This document shows positions 1 through 11,499 of a stretch of DNA of 64,000 nucleotides, one piece after another. The position numbers and the translations under genes are program-made. Origin of the DNA: Hofstenia miamia (lineage: Eukaryota; Xenacoelomorpha; Acoela; Hofsteniidae); contig CABFPE010000196.1 of the NCBI GenBank assembly GCA_900660155.1, positions 546,974 to 610,973 on the forward strand, written 5' to 3'. The stretch's first letter is position 1. Each line of letters opens with the position of its first letter. The notes beneath the pieces were generated by a model. The model had not been told where the DNA came from. It did not search any database and saw only the letters and a program-made list of their open reading frames with translations.

Positions 1-42
1 NNNNNNNNNNNNNNNNNNNNNNNNNNNNNNNNNNNNNNNNNN
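1..42. other. Assembly gap (Ns)
   Basis: Run of undetermined bases at the window edge. Confidence 0.99.
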
Positions 43-84
43 CAACTGATTTATACCAGTTCTTTAGTTAATTTACATAAATTA

Positions 85-277
85 TACCCCGTTTACACGT
101 GACATGAGACATGCATGTCTTGTGTTTTTAATGAGCGAATGTCACGTCTAAACACCCAAAACACGCGACATTCAACCACTCAAGTAGAGAATGTCGCGTG
201 TTTTGGGTGTTTAGACGTGACATTCGCTCATTAAAAACACAAGACATGCATGTCTCATGTCACGTGTAAACGGGGTA
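85..277. mobile_element. Foldback MITE with perfect 89-bp terminal inverted repeats
   Basis: The left arm (85-173) and right arm (189-277) are exact reverse complements over 89 bp, separated by a 15-bp loop (174-188). The ends read TACCCCG...CGGGGTA. The trinucleotide TTA lies directly outside both ends (82-84 and 278-280), which fits a 3-bp target-site duplication of the PIF/Harbinger TWA type; a 2-bp TA duplication is an alternative reading. It has no coding capacity, so it is a non-autonomous element. The absence of mismatches between the arms indicates a recent insertion or arm homogenisation. Superfamily assignment is an inference from the duplication length only. Confidence 0.85.
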
Positions 278-280
278 TTA

Positions 281-958
281 CTTACATAGTGGCAATAACT
301 AGAAATATCCATAAATCTGGTCCAATCAAATCTCCTACCTAGGTTTGTGTAGTTAATACTGGTATTTACATACTATACCTGTAATAGGCTTAACTTTTTG
401 AATCTTAAGATTTTTGCAATTATCTACTTTTACTTTGTAAGTAAAAATTGCATTTATTTCTGATAAATGCCATAAATGTAAATATTATTTTTGAAATAAA
501 GCCTTTATAATATTAGGGAATAACAGAAAATATGGAAGTCTCTTTGGATACAAGAATTCGTAACTCAAAAAATCCAATCAATCATAGATTCATATTATAT
601 GAATGTGGACAACCACCATTGTGAAAAATGCACAGATATACTCATTAAAATCATTTTTAGCATTGTTTTTTGCTAGATTTAATTGGCCTAGATTTTTGTA
701 CATTTCTACAATTATTGTAGGGTCTTGCTGGTCGATATATTTTTGCTTGAAGTTGAGTCGAGCCGAATCATTCTTTCAAAATTGGAGCTGATTCGGGTCT
801 TAAGTTAATTTAAGTCAAATTTTCTTGTCTAAGAAAATAAGTTTATCAATATCTTAATTGCAATTAAATAATCGGCAGTTTTTCAAACAATGAATTCTAG
901 AAGGTATGCACGTATGAGTAAAATTAGTAATTTTATATAAAGATAACCTATCATGTTA
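281..958. other. AT-rich non-coding DNA, no feature seen
   Basis: Only short chance reading frames are present. None shows a known domain or convincing exon boundaries. Confidence 0.6.
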
Positions 959-962
959 TTAA

Positions 963-1044
963 CACTAGAACCGCCAAACGGGTCAATTGACCCGAAATTG
1001 TAATGTTTAAACATACTTGATAACAAAACACGGCGCTTCTAGTG
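963..1044. mobile_element. piggyBac-type miniature element (82 bp)
   Basis: TTAA flanks both ends (959-962 and 1045-1048), the hallmark target duplication of piggyBac elements. The terminal inverted repeats are CACTAGAACCGCC (963-975) and GGCGCTTCTAGTG (1032-1044), matching at 12 of 13 positions. A palindrome centred on GGGTCAATTGACCC lies inside. At 82 bp it cannot encode a transposase and would need one supplied in trans. Confidence 0.8.
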
Positions 1045-1048
1045 TTAA

Positions 1049-1727
1049 ACTAAAGAAAGGAACACCTAGAACAATCACCTGAATATAAATGTTAAGTGTG
1101 TTTATGAACTTGAACCCTATCCCTACGCTATAAGGATGTTTTCACATAAATTTTATGAATAAATAGAAAGTGGAACTTCTTATCAAAAAATTGAAAGCAC
1201 TCTTATCTTAATCTTATACTCAGCATGAAGATACTACTAACACAATATCAATCCATTCTAGCAATGTACTGTTAGCTACGATATTTCCCTAGACATAATG
1301 ACTGAACCCTATTAGGCCGGAATAAATTTTTTCTAGAATTTTCTTTTAATGATAAACAAAATCATCCAGAACATTATACAATCAGCATGTAAAGTAGAAA
1401 CCAGCTGTTAAGAAGTTGCATGGTTAGAAATACAACTCAATATATTTACGGACATCAATACATACTTTTATGATTCTTCATAAAGTTAAATTTATAATTT
1501 ATAGACTTACGACGTGAATGATGATTTTAGAGTATATCACTTTTTAGCAAGCAGTTAGAAAATAAGATATTACTAATTTTTTGAGTTACTAGTTATAGAT
1601 TTTACCCCGCTTGATCATGAAATGTGGGGTGTAAGTCATGCACAAATTATCACCATTCTAAGAAGTCACTTTTAAGAGTAAAAACCTCACAGGCTACAGC
1701 TAAATTTAAAAATATTTGATTTATATA

Positions 1728-1777
<50 letters not shown>

Positions 1778-1784
1778 CATATGT

Positions 1785-1818
<34 letters not shown>

Positions 1819-2102
1819 AATCAAGATATATAGAGCGAATTTCTCATTTATCATTGTATAAATATGCGACTTAAGTACGTAGTCATAGAAATTGACCGAA
1901 CAATATATTCAAAGATTTGTGTTGATCATGAAGTTACGCGGTTAAAAATATTTCTTAAAATAAATTTTTGGCATAAATTTTCCAATACTGCTTAAATAGG
2001 CATGTCTGAACTTAAAAAATAATAACACTTCTAGATTATATTCAATGAAACAACTGAAAACTAAGAAGATTTTAAAATATTGTGAATGCAATAAAGGAGG
2101 TC
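1049..2102. other. AT-rich non-coding DNA with a (TA)n microsatellite
   Basis: No coding exon is supported. The stretch is dominated by the (TA)n tract at about 1722-1819. It lies downstream (3') of the minus-strand GPCR gene, so it may include that gene's 3' UTR; no clear polyadenylation signal was identified. Confidence 0.6.
1722..1819. repeat. (TA)n / (TATG) microsatellite
   Basis: Nearly uninterrupted TA dinucleotides with a few ATGTAT interruptions, about 100 bp in total. Confidence 0.95.
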
Positions 2103-3065
2103 TTAAGGAAATACTTTAGCTTTAACATCCGACATCATTTTTAAAAATGCTTGCTGAAAAGGCGAGCTGTGAATTCCATAGACGCAAGGGTTAATAGTTG
2201 ATGACGCAATGAGTAGAAACTTGCTGATGAAAAAATTATAATCATGATACAAAATCTTTAAGTTTAGTTCAAATATTTCATTGGTAAACTTTAAGCAATG
2301 ATGAATGTACTTTGGGAATGTGCATATAGAGTAAAAGAAGGTTAATATTATTATTAATTTCAAAAGTTTCTTGTTTTTCTTCTCTTGCTTTGTTGAAGAT
2401 ATTTTTTTCTTTGACATTCTTCTCACTTTAGCAAAGATCAATATGTAAAAAATTGAAAGTGTGGCAATTGAACCACTTGTATATATTACATAATATATTG
2501 CCAAGTAGATTTTCGTTTTTTCAGAAGAAACCCTGAATGCACATACGTTATCTTCAAAAGTGAATAAGAAAAAATTATCACATGCGAACATGGCGCCCGT
2601 GATGTACACAAATGCAAACATTATGACTTTATACTTTTTAGTAACAATTGAGTAGTTCATTGGATAACAAACAGCTAAGAAACGGTCAAATCCAAGAAAA
2701 ATTATGTGCATCATGGATGTAGAGAGTAAGAACCAAATATAGTAACTTGCATAGAAAAATTTGCAGAAAGCCAAGCCTATCATGTAATAAGAACTATTGA
2801 TAGTCAAGTTCTTATAAAATAGTTGATAAAATCGTGCAATACAAGTAAGAAGATCTATAATAGATAAACTAAAAATAATTTTGTTGGTGAACACTTGCTT
2901 CAGCTTTTGGCTATGGCAGTATGTTGAAATGATAATCAAGTTGAAGACGATGCCGAAGTATACAAATATGTGCGAAATAAATACATACCAATCAGCAGTC
3001 GGAGTTAGTGGTATCTCGTATGAAGCATTCATTGTTGAATAATGCAGCAAGATGTTTGAAAACAT
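2103..3065 (-). CDS. Rhodopsin-class G-protein-coupled receptor (orphan), single exon
   Basis: The product is 320 residues with seven hydrophobic segments, the usual size for a compact class A receptor that detects an extracellular ligand and signals through G proteins at the plasma membrane. Visible landmarks: TM1 about 25-49; TM2 with Asp71; Cys101 before TM3 and Cys175 in the second extracellular loop, the expected disulfide pair; D127-R128-F129 in place of DRY at the end of TM3; a basic third loop (KVRRMSKKK, 213-221); CTFP at 248-251 in place of CWxP in TM6; NPCVY (292-296), a match to NPxxY in TM7. Sequons lie at Asn13, Asn86 and Asn90. The start chosen gives the longest frame; Met12 is an alternative. 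There are no introns or frameshifts. The ligand cannot be predicted. Confidence 0.88.
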   Translation of the reverse strand: MFSNILLHYSTMNASYEIPLTPTADWYVFISHIFVYFGIVFNLIIISTYCHSQKLKQVFTNKIIFSLSIIDLLTCIARFYQLFYKNLTINSSYYMIGLAFCKFFYASYYIWFLLSTSMMHIIFLGFDRFLAVCYPMNYSIVTKKYKVIMFAFVYITGAMFACDNFFLFTFEDNVCAFRVSSEKTKIYLAIYYVIYTSGSIATLSIFYILIFAKVRRMSKKKISSTKQEKKNKKLLKLIIILTFFYSICTFPKYIHHCLKFTNEIFELNLKILYHDYNFFISKFLLIASSTINPCVYGIHSSPFQQAFLKMMSDVKAKVFP

Positions 3066-3488
3066 ATTTAAAATGCAAGAATAAAATCATTGGCTGAAAT
3101 TTAGCCAATCACATTCTTGCCAAAATAATTTATTATAGCTCTGTGTGGATCAGATTCTAAAGCAGTGGGCGTTTTGATATAACTCTTTTCATGCATGAAT
3201 GGCTATTGAATATTATTACATATCTTTGCTTCAAAAGACTTTCAGAAAAAATTTAAATTTTCCAAAATTTGATAAGGTGCTAGTAATAAATACATGTAAA
3301 CATGTTGATATGCAAAAAGTGAATTTTATTGCCACCCCTTAACTTCATGCTGATAGTTTGTTTCAACTGCAGTCTATATCTTAGATTTTCTAAAAAAAAT
3401 AGAGTGCTTTGGGATGACATTCAAGGCTATAAAAATCATAGAAAAGTAAATGTTGGACAATAGAAAAAGAATATTGTGAGTTAGATTT
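3066..3488. other. Upstream flank of the GPCR gene
   Basis: AT-rich DNA 5' of the minus-strand receptor. It probably contains the promoter or 5' UTR, but no core promoter element can be distinguished from background. Confidence 0.4.
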
Positions 3489-3815
3489 GTGAGCACGTTG
3501 AATTTTGATGTCCCATTCAGCTTTTCTTCATTATGGAAGTTGTCATGTTCGTCTGCAATAAAGTTCAGGCAAAGCGAAGTTGCATTGTTTGTGAAATTAA
3601 TACTTAGAAAGTTATTAGAAATATCACCAGGAGCTCCTCAAGGTTCAATATTAGGTTCATTGCCTTTTTTCTATTTATGTATTTCGTGCTCACATGAAAG
3701 AAAAATCAAAATGATAGTTATTGGCAAGTATTCAGATTCTCACGGAATATTTTCCCCTCACATCACAATACCCCACAGATTCCCACAGCCTATTAAATAC
3801 ATTATCATAAAGTGA
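3489..3815 (+). pseudogene. Fossil fragment of a non-LTR reverse transcriptase
   Basis: The frame contains SPGAPQGSILGSLPFFYLCI at about 3641-3700. This matches the conserved non-LTR RT block around PQGSxLGPLLFxxYIND (palm domain). The preceding residues are only loosely RT-like, and the catalytic xADD block cannot be read downstream, so this is a short 5'- and 3'-truncated relic. A bystander ORF on the opposite strand (3758-4006) is not supported. Confidence 0.6.
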
Positions 3816-6800
3816 CCACAACACCGTTTATGGGTAGACCCGACCATATCATCATTATCATCATAAATTTGGGTGGAGAAAACTTTTTTATTACTTGTGG
3901 AAGCATTGGTAATCCGCATTAATGGATTCACAACTCGCTTTTCAGCAGGTTTTTTCATTGACGAAAGGAGGGTAATTGCAACCACAACAGCACCACAATT
4001 TCTCACCCACTACACAATGAAGCCGATGGAGCAAATTTCACCCACACACCCTTACAGAATTTTAACACTTATAAACACACATAGTGATTGACGACATAAA
4101 TAGATGTACTTCATACTAGTGTAGTAATGTATCTTTAAGTTCTTCTCTCCTTCGTCTCTTCATTCCATAGAAATGGACGATTCACTTCGCATCACAACAC
4201 ATGTGTATGGTGTAGGATCTCACTTCTGAAAAGTATAACCAACTAACCTCTATCTCAGCATTATCAAATCACTTTTCTGGGTTTGGACTTGCACTGGACG
4301 ATAAAATGGAATTTGCACATCTACCGAATTTAGAGAGGCCTCCGGATATTGAAAAATCTTTTTGTTTTAAATATGAATTGTTCTCAACAAAAATTGATTT
4401 ACTATTGCGACGATTGAGTCTGTGCCCACGCATGTCTGCCCGGTATATGTATCATTACCTAGTTATCTTAAAGGCATATTCGAAAAACAAAGGAAAAAAG
4501 CCATTCATATCTTTACAGAGAGGATAATTGTTTCCTAACATCAACCTTTCAGGAAAAACCTCTCTCATTTGTTAATATGCAGGGTAATAAATTTAATTTG
4601 CCCCACTTGGGCATTCCAAGAAAATATATGTGCTATAAAATGCAAATTGTCCCAAAATCTAACAAATATTTCCTTTGAAGAAAGGCAGCACTACGATGCA
4701 GAAAGATTTCATGACGGCATAAAAGTGCAGGCCAATTTAGAGCAATTGCTAAAAATATTTTTTAAGCTATGTATTAAGATAGCACGCAAAAACAATTTTC
4801 ATACGCCATCGCGCGACAGAAGTATTTCGTAGCAAGAAATATTTCGTGTAATGATCATAAAATGGGCCGAATCGGCATTGATTTAAATGGGATACCCGCA
4901 TTTGGGCAAGGTTTAGGCTAAGTTTTACGTAAATTTCCACTCTCTGAGATTGCATAGATATACATACATATGATTTGGGCTGTGGAGATCTGTGGGCTGC
5001 ATGGAGTTTTCTACAGAAAATTTTATGGCCTCGGATAAGGTGGAAATCAAAATTCTCCAAATGAACAAGCCTCGTATACAATATATGTTTACCAACTGTC
5101 CAGTGAACCCATTTTTATCATTTTCATTTTGTGTTTTCGGCAAAATATGTTTCGTATACGCTACTTTTGAATTGGCAATTAGCGTATACCCACTGCAAGT
5201 TTTAGGACTACGCCCTGGTATGTTGCGGGTGCGGGTGAATTTTTCTAGCAGACATGCAGGTGCAGTGCGGTTGCGGGCTTACTTACTACACACATTAATT
5301 TGCAAAAATCTTAAATTTAATGGTATTTCATTATACATTTGATCAACTTTCACAAAAAATAATTTTTTGAATAGCAATTCTAGCAAACCTTTAATGCTAT
5401 TATTAAATTTTAAATGACAATCAATTTCTTTAACAAATATTATTTTATTAACTAGTAAAAAGTTCAGAAAATACAGAAGGGAAATATATCAGAGATATTG
5501 TATGTGGTTTCAAAATTTGAAATTCACTGTAGAATCGCTAAACAGAAGAAAACCTAAAGGAATTGGTAATATTTACAATTGCCCAATTTGACATTGACTC
5601 AATTTTTTGCAATTTGCCGATATACTTGGCAAGAGTTAGTTGAATGAATAACAAACGATTCTATTTAAATGTGCACAGTGTAGTTGATTAGGAAAGGTTG
5701 AGTTTAGCCTGCCAAATTTGCAATTTTACCAATTAAAAATTTAAAATTTCGCCGAATTTGGTAACAAAGTAAACAAATTATTTAAGTTAGGAATGGAAAC
5801 ATTACTGGACTATAATATTGTTTGGTAATGTCAAATTTTTAAGAGGTATCCAAGATAATTGATTGAGTCTTGTTGATTTTTAAATGAAGTTAATTTCTTA
5901 ATATTATTTAAGTCATGCGAGACAAATTTAATACAAGTTAGCATGTTATTAGCATTAATGCATAAACTGTATATTGTATAATTTTACAGTATTTTAAGCA
6001 GCTGGTAATATAGTTAACAGATAATTTTAAATGAGGATGCTCTAGAATAGAACTATGCGGAATTCCTCTGCAAATGTTCTGGTAAAAGTACTGACAATGC
6101 CCAAGCTTAACTGCTTTGATATTACTGTTACAAATGGTGGTAGCATAATTCCATTGTTCCTTAAGTTTTCTAAGTTTTCGAAATGTTCAAAGTGAAATTG
6201 CTTAAAGAAGTGAATTTTAACAACTTAACAGATTTTCTCTTCTTAGCATATAGTGTATGATCAATATTTGATTTTGGCTACTGCTATTTAGTGAAGCAAT
6301 CAACTAGCTTAATTTTTCAAGGTTGCATCAGAATCTAAATATGTGGAAACTCGTGGAAACCTACTGAAATGGTTAGGTCTGCATGAGTAGCAAAATTTTT
6401 CTCAATCGAACGAAGATAACTAGCAAGTACATCATTGATGTTTTCAATTGCATATGAGATACCCCAATGTACACTGTACGAATCATAAAAAAATTGCTCG
6501 ATTTTATAGTTCTTAGTAGGACGATTTATTATGTCAACCCGCTTAAATTTCAATTAAGTAAGTCCTGCTTTGAGTGGCATGCGTAGGAAGTTTTTTATTG
6601 AGTAAAGATGGTGTTATATAAGCAGATGATTAATAAGATAAACTTGCTTCTTGTCAAAAAAGTTTATGCTATAATCATCAAACGTAATTTATACATCGAT
6701 ATTTTGTAGGTTAAAGATTTCTTGAGACTTAAACTCACTAAAATTCATTGTGATATTGCTTATTTGGAAGGTAGCAAACATTCGCAAATATTTTGTCACC

Positions 6801-7935
6801 AAAATGCGATTGTGAAAAGCAACTCTAAACATAGATATTTATATTTATTCCTTAATTCTTTCCATTCATAGTTTTAAAAATATCATAATACTCTCAAATC
6901 AAAATTTTGTTTATACATAAAGTACCTAAGTGCTAAGACAACATGACCACCATTAATTTTTGTCTATTAGTCTTGCCGAATATATCTATAAGCAGCATTG
7001 GTGGATTCTAAGGTAGAAGAACTGTATTTTTCTCAAACCAGATTACGTGAAAAAGAAATTTGCATTATTACCTTTAGTATTATAAAGACCAAACAATTTT
7101 CAAAGGAGTTCCACAGGTCGTGAACTTTTAAACAGAGGATTTCTAGTGTTCATAGAAACCCAATACGTTATGGATTTCACGTTGTTGAAGAAGCATTATT
7201 TTCCTGTCCTCAATTTTTGTGAACGTCGTTACCTAAGATTAGTAATCCACTGTAAATATCATATTTAACCATTTTGCATGATTCCTTTTGCTAGTATGTA
7301 CAACAAGAGATGAATCGAATAAAATGAATTGTAACAAACTTGTAAATATACATTTTTGAAATCTCAATAGAAGCAACTATCTAACTTTGTGTAACGTATA
7401 TGCCACCCAAACAACTTGTGCTCAATCAGAAAGAGATTATAGTCAAATTGGACTTAGTGCCACAGCCAAAAATTAATCAGTATTGAAATAGATCAATAAA
7501 ATTTGATTGGAAGAAAACGGGCTACAAAAATTCCAACACAGGCCGAAAACATGCTTGAAAGGTCCATTTCTCTGTACACTTACAGAAAAAAAAACTTACT
7601 GTTCTGACTGTAATAATTCAATCACAGCTTTTTGAAGAGTATCAACTCCCTGAGAGAACGTCTGAATTTTCTTTTTACCACTACTTTCACGAAATTGACC
7701 TTTAGTTATTTTAACATAAAATTATCAATAAAAGCACTACGGAATCAATAAAAAAGTAAAAAAATAATTGAAGTCATTCAGAATTTTAAAAATTGAAGTG
7801 TTTGACTTCTTAAATTGTTGCTTAATTCTGTTAGTGATCTTCCATCTCAAAGATTATAATGACCGGTTTCTCATCCTAATCATGAATGTACAAGATGCTA
7901 TTTTTATTAAAAATATATGTGCATTTGATGAGGTG
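3816..7935. other. Intergenic, no recognised gene
   Basis: Several short open frames exist (for example 4306-4527, 4569-4832 and 4992-5342). They overlap one another on both strands, match no family I recognise, and lack supporting splice context. A small GC-rich patch at about 5205-5285 (GCGGGTGCGGGT) stands out from the AT-rich background and may be the edge of a repeat. Otherwise nothing is seen. Confidence 0.5.
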
Positions 7936-8262
7936 TCATATGCAGTAAGTGTGATTGCTTACATTGGCAGTTTTGACGCATTCCATCGCTGCACTCCTAC
8001 TACCAACATCTATTATAGATTTAAGGTTACTTTTAATGCCTTCTGTATGTAAACTTTGTAAAATATCGTTTATGCCAATATTTGCAATAATTTTCTTCAG
8101 ATTTGCTTTAGGACATACTTCCAATAGCTTTAGCATATTACTAGCATTCGCGCTGCTGTATGTGTGAATGGTTGTTTCTTCAGCTCCAAAAGATACCTTC
8201 CTCTCAGGTACTTTGACCCCGAATCTCTAACTACAAGATTAACAATTCATCAATTAATGTTT
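7936..8262 (-). pseudogene. Frameshifted relic of an SGNH-hydrolase-like domain, probably LINE ORF1
   Basis: Read on the minus strand, one frame gives LVVRDSGSKYL, a worn version of the SGNH block I (GDS) segment. A second frame then gives KANLKKIIANIGINDI, which resembles block III (hydrophobic strand followed by GxND). The two lie in the right order and at a plausible distance but in different frames, so the gene is broken. SGNH or esterase domains are known in ORF1 of CR1/L2-type LINEs and elsewhere in retroelements, which is the most likely source in this repeat-rich setting. The block I serine is retained as DS, but the Gly is replaced by Arg. A host-gene relic is possible. Confidence 0.45.
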
Positions 8263-8476
8263 CCCTACGTTTCATTTTTTGAATGTATCATTAGGGGAGA
8301 AGTGAGTTTTGCAAAAAAACATTACATTAGATTTTTGTTGTTTTTGTTTTTGTAGAATGTAGATAAAATCTTTAAATATTCAATTACTTCCCTGTCATTA
8401 TCTGTACAAAAATCAATCTGCTACAGACCCTGCATTTTGGTTAATACTGCGCTGCCCATTCAAGTAATCATTTGTC

Positions 8477-8702
8477 AGTAAGATGTTGGGTATGTGACAA
8501 ATTTACAATTCACAAAATCTAAGAAATCAGAATGATATTTGCTAGTAAGATGTTGGGTATGTGACAAATTTACAATCCACACAATCTAAGAAATCAGAAT
8601 GATATTTGCTAGTAAGATGTTGGGTATGTGACAAATTTACAATCCACACAATCTAAGAAATCAGAATGATATTTGCTAGTAAGATGTTGGGTATGTGACA
8701 AA
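8477..8702. repeat. Tandem repeat, 67-bp unit, about 3.4 copies
   Basis: Units start at 8477, 8544, 8611 and 8678 with AGTAAGATGTTGGGTATGTG. Copies 2 and 3 appear identical to each other. Copy 1 differs at two positions (TTCACAA against CCACACA). The last copy is cut after 25 bp. Short reading frames across it are repeat artefacts. Confidence 0.95.
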
Positions 8703-8894
8703 CAATTCACTACATTTCCATTAAATTTCCTGCAATCATTCCGGTCAAGCTCTGTCCCATTGGTTACAAAAAGAAAGTTTAAAATTCTTCTTATAAACGA
8801 GCGAATATGGATGGCTAAAACTAAGTATTTTTCTAAGAAAAACAATAACATAAATTCAATGTTTTTCCAGCTCGTAGGCAACATAAAGAATTAA

Positions 8895-11241
8895 TAATTT
8901 CCTCATTTTTAATTCTCACATTTATTAAGTACAAATATTTAACGATAAACAATCTTTTTGTTGGCATGCTTATTTCATTAATCAAGAAGAACTTAAGAGC
9001 ATCTGTTAAAAACTTCTGCCTTTCAGCATTTAAGCGCCAGTAAAACTATAATTATTCGATTTAATACCTGAGAAAACTATTCATAAAATGCATAATACAT
9101 ATTAATAAATTTTAAGTAAGTTACAAGACGAACAAAATTTTCAATTAGAAAAGTTTAAATTTCTAGGAAAATTGTAATCAGGATTTGGCTGGTCCGTATT
9201 ATCCTGTTCTGCTTCAGCCCAATAATTGTATTCGCAATGTCGTACAAGGAAATTACAAAAATGAAAACAAAATTTTAAATAATCTTTCATTTCGACATTT
9301 TTTGGTAAATATCACACATCATTTATACTAAAATCAATCTTAGTTTTTCAATCAAGAGAAACAAAGCATTTGTTGTACAGACACTTACGTAGAAGGCAAG
9401 AAAAACTTTAAGGAGTTTCAAAAAAAAGACAGAGGAGTGCATTAAAAACTGTAGCACAAGTAATCATACAAAATATAAACTGCAGGAAATAATTTACTAA
9501 TAATAAATTGTAATCGATTTTATAAATTTCATGACAAAAAATATTTCTTAAAACTGAATTTTAAAAAAGAATTTCCTTTTCTCTATTAATTGGCTAAATT
9601 AATGGAAAGTTGGAGCTTCGTATTTTCCATTTCATGCTCATATAATTTCCAATTTATCGATGAATTGTGCTCCCTGATGATCAACCATCAACTCATAATT
9701 AATTGTTCTCTGTCACCAAAGAGCTATTAGTTATATCGTTATATCATAGTAAACTACTCTGATTAAAATGATCCTGGCTTCTTTAATATAAAAATTTCGG
9801 ATTTTATGACAATTTCCAGAGAAAACGCAATGGGATTGTTTAAAAGTTGCAATAATTCTGTACGAGTCAAATTAAGAAAAACTTCAGAAATTTTGCCCAA
9901 AGGACCTACCAGCGACCTATAATTTTAATAAATTTTGCCCCAAGGCTAGTCTAAGGTTAAGAACTTCTCGTTCACTACGTCAAAAGTATAGAGTAACGAA
10001 AGTAATATAATAATAAAATTTACTATTAACAGGTCAATCGGCCATTCCAATTACTCAATTGCCATATAGTTAACTTTAAGCTTATTTAATGTATTAAGTT
10101 TATTCCATTGAAAACATAACTTAAAAAATGTATGTCTCTCAAAGTGTATATATTCCCAAACTGATCTGCAGCCAGAGATGGACAGGGGTCAGTCAGATCA
10201 GGCTTTTGCCCAAAAAACACTAACTTGACAGTGAATGCTGAAGTAATTTAAATAATGTGTGAAATTCAAAGTTCAAAATTTATTCTTGTTTAAGATTCTA
10301 TTTCGGTTTTTTAATTTCAGTGCGTAGCTTTTACTATAAATTTCTAACATTCCCAAAATTGTTATAAGAAACCAATATTTTTTATTAAGGATCTATAAAA
10401 TCGAACGGATTGACATAAAATTAAATGGACCACTCTGGCTCTAACTCCGGCTTCATTACGATCTGCTCTAAAATATATTTACAAATACGAATATTTTCAA
10501 ATCATAGTGAATAATTTACAGGAATATTTTTTATGCATTTTTTTGAAAAACCAAAGTTCTTTGTGGAACAAAAATCAACTAATAGAATGTCAATAACAAG
10601 CGTTGGAGCTGAAACTGTTCAATTAGAGGTGGGAGCCGTTGTCAGTCGATTACTATTGGGGCAGACCCGAAAAGGTTGGCGGCGGCGGCGCAACTGGCTG
10701 AGCGAAATCTATAGAACTGGATTAGACTGCATAATATTCCATATAGAAACCCCGTAAGGCCTAGGCCTACAGTCCTGTAAAAACCGTACATGATGCAAGC
10801 AGTATTGTGAAACTATCTATCTGCAAAAAGGTTCATCATGCGCTTACATGCAATCTGATTAATAAGACATAACTACAATCAATGTTAAAGGTCAAAGACA
10901 TTAATGCGGTTTCCTTTTTATGACAGATTTCGTTTGGATGGATATAGTTTTAGTATGTTTAACTATCAATCGGCTCAGCCGTCTAAATTTTCCTAAAATA
11001 GGTCGACGACGGCGGCTCAGCCGGGTGGCGCCCAGCTCTATGTTCAATAGACATCTGTCTCTTTCTTCAGATTTTGTTTCGCACGCATTTTAAGGGTTGC
11101 CTTAGCTCTGGTTCCGCTTCCGAGGAAAACACTCCTTGCCTCTGACACATTGCAATATTTATTATTGCACATTTACCCATAGACGTGTCCATGTCCAAAA
11201 CTTGGAGAAAACAGATAGCATCTTTACTGTTAGACTTAACC
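8895..11241. other. Intergenic; two GC-rich patches, no gene
   Basis: Mostly AT-rich. Two islands stand out: about 10610-10775, with GGCGGCGGCGGCGCAACTGG and the palindrome AGGCCTAGGCCT; and about 10965-11045, with GGCTCAGCC occurring twice around GACGACGGC. They look like termini of an unclassified repeat rather than exons. Confidence 0.4.
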
Positions 11242-11499
11242 TTAAGGTTTCCTGTGCATAGCTGTACTTAGGTTCATATTTTGGGCCCATTTATACTTCT
11301 GTTCATAAACCCAATTCGTTCCCAGCTTGTTAGAACCATCTAATTCGGGTTGGGGAGGCTGTAGTGTACCATTCACATTAAAATGAGTTGCATTCAATAT
11401 CCAAGGCCTAGTAGATAAATATCCATATGGGTTAAAAAAATCGGCATAACGACTTCTGTCAATTGTGAAATTTAGAAATGTTTTCAAATTTTTCCTCAT
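11242..11499 (-). CDS. Unrecognised 85-residue open frame, possible exon
   Basis: I do not recognise this sequence. It has a protein-like composition: few low-complexity runs, four Trp (PWIL, NWVY and KWAQ among them), and sequons NAT, NGT and NLS that would suit a secreted or extracellular segment. A possible donor (AA|GTACAG) lies near the 3' end. No convincing acceptor precedes the Met, so its exon status is unproven. It lies downstream, on the same strand, of the receptor-like relic at 12256-12780, but no continuity between the two can be shown. Confidence 0.2.
   Translation of the reverse strand: MRKNLKTFLNFTIDRSRYADFFNPYGYLSTRPWILNATHFNVNGTLQPPQPELDGSNKLGTNWVYEQKYKWAQNMNLSTAMHRKP

Noticed and set aside
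4767-5342. Overlapping open frames of 72-116 codons on both strands
   Set aside because: They overlap in several frames and on both strands, have no recognisable domain, and depend on a small GC-rich patch.
8673-8894. 73-residue plus-strand and 91-residue minus-strand frames
   Set aside because: Both run through the 67-bp tandem repeat, which produces long open frames by periodicity.
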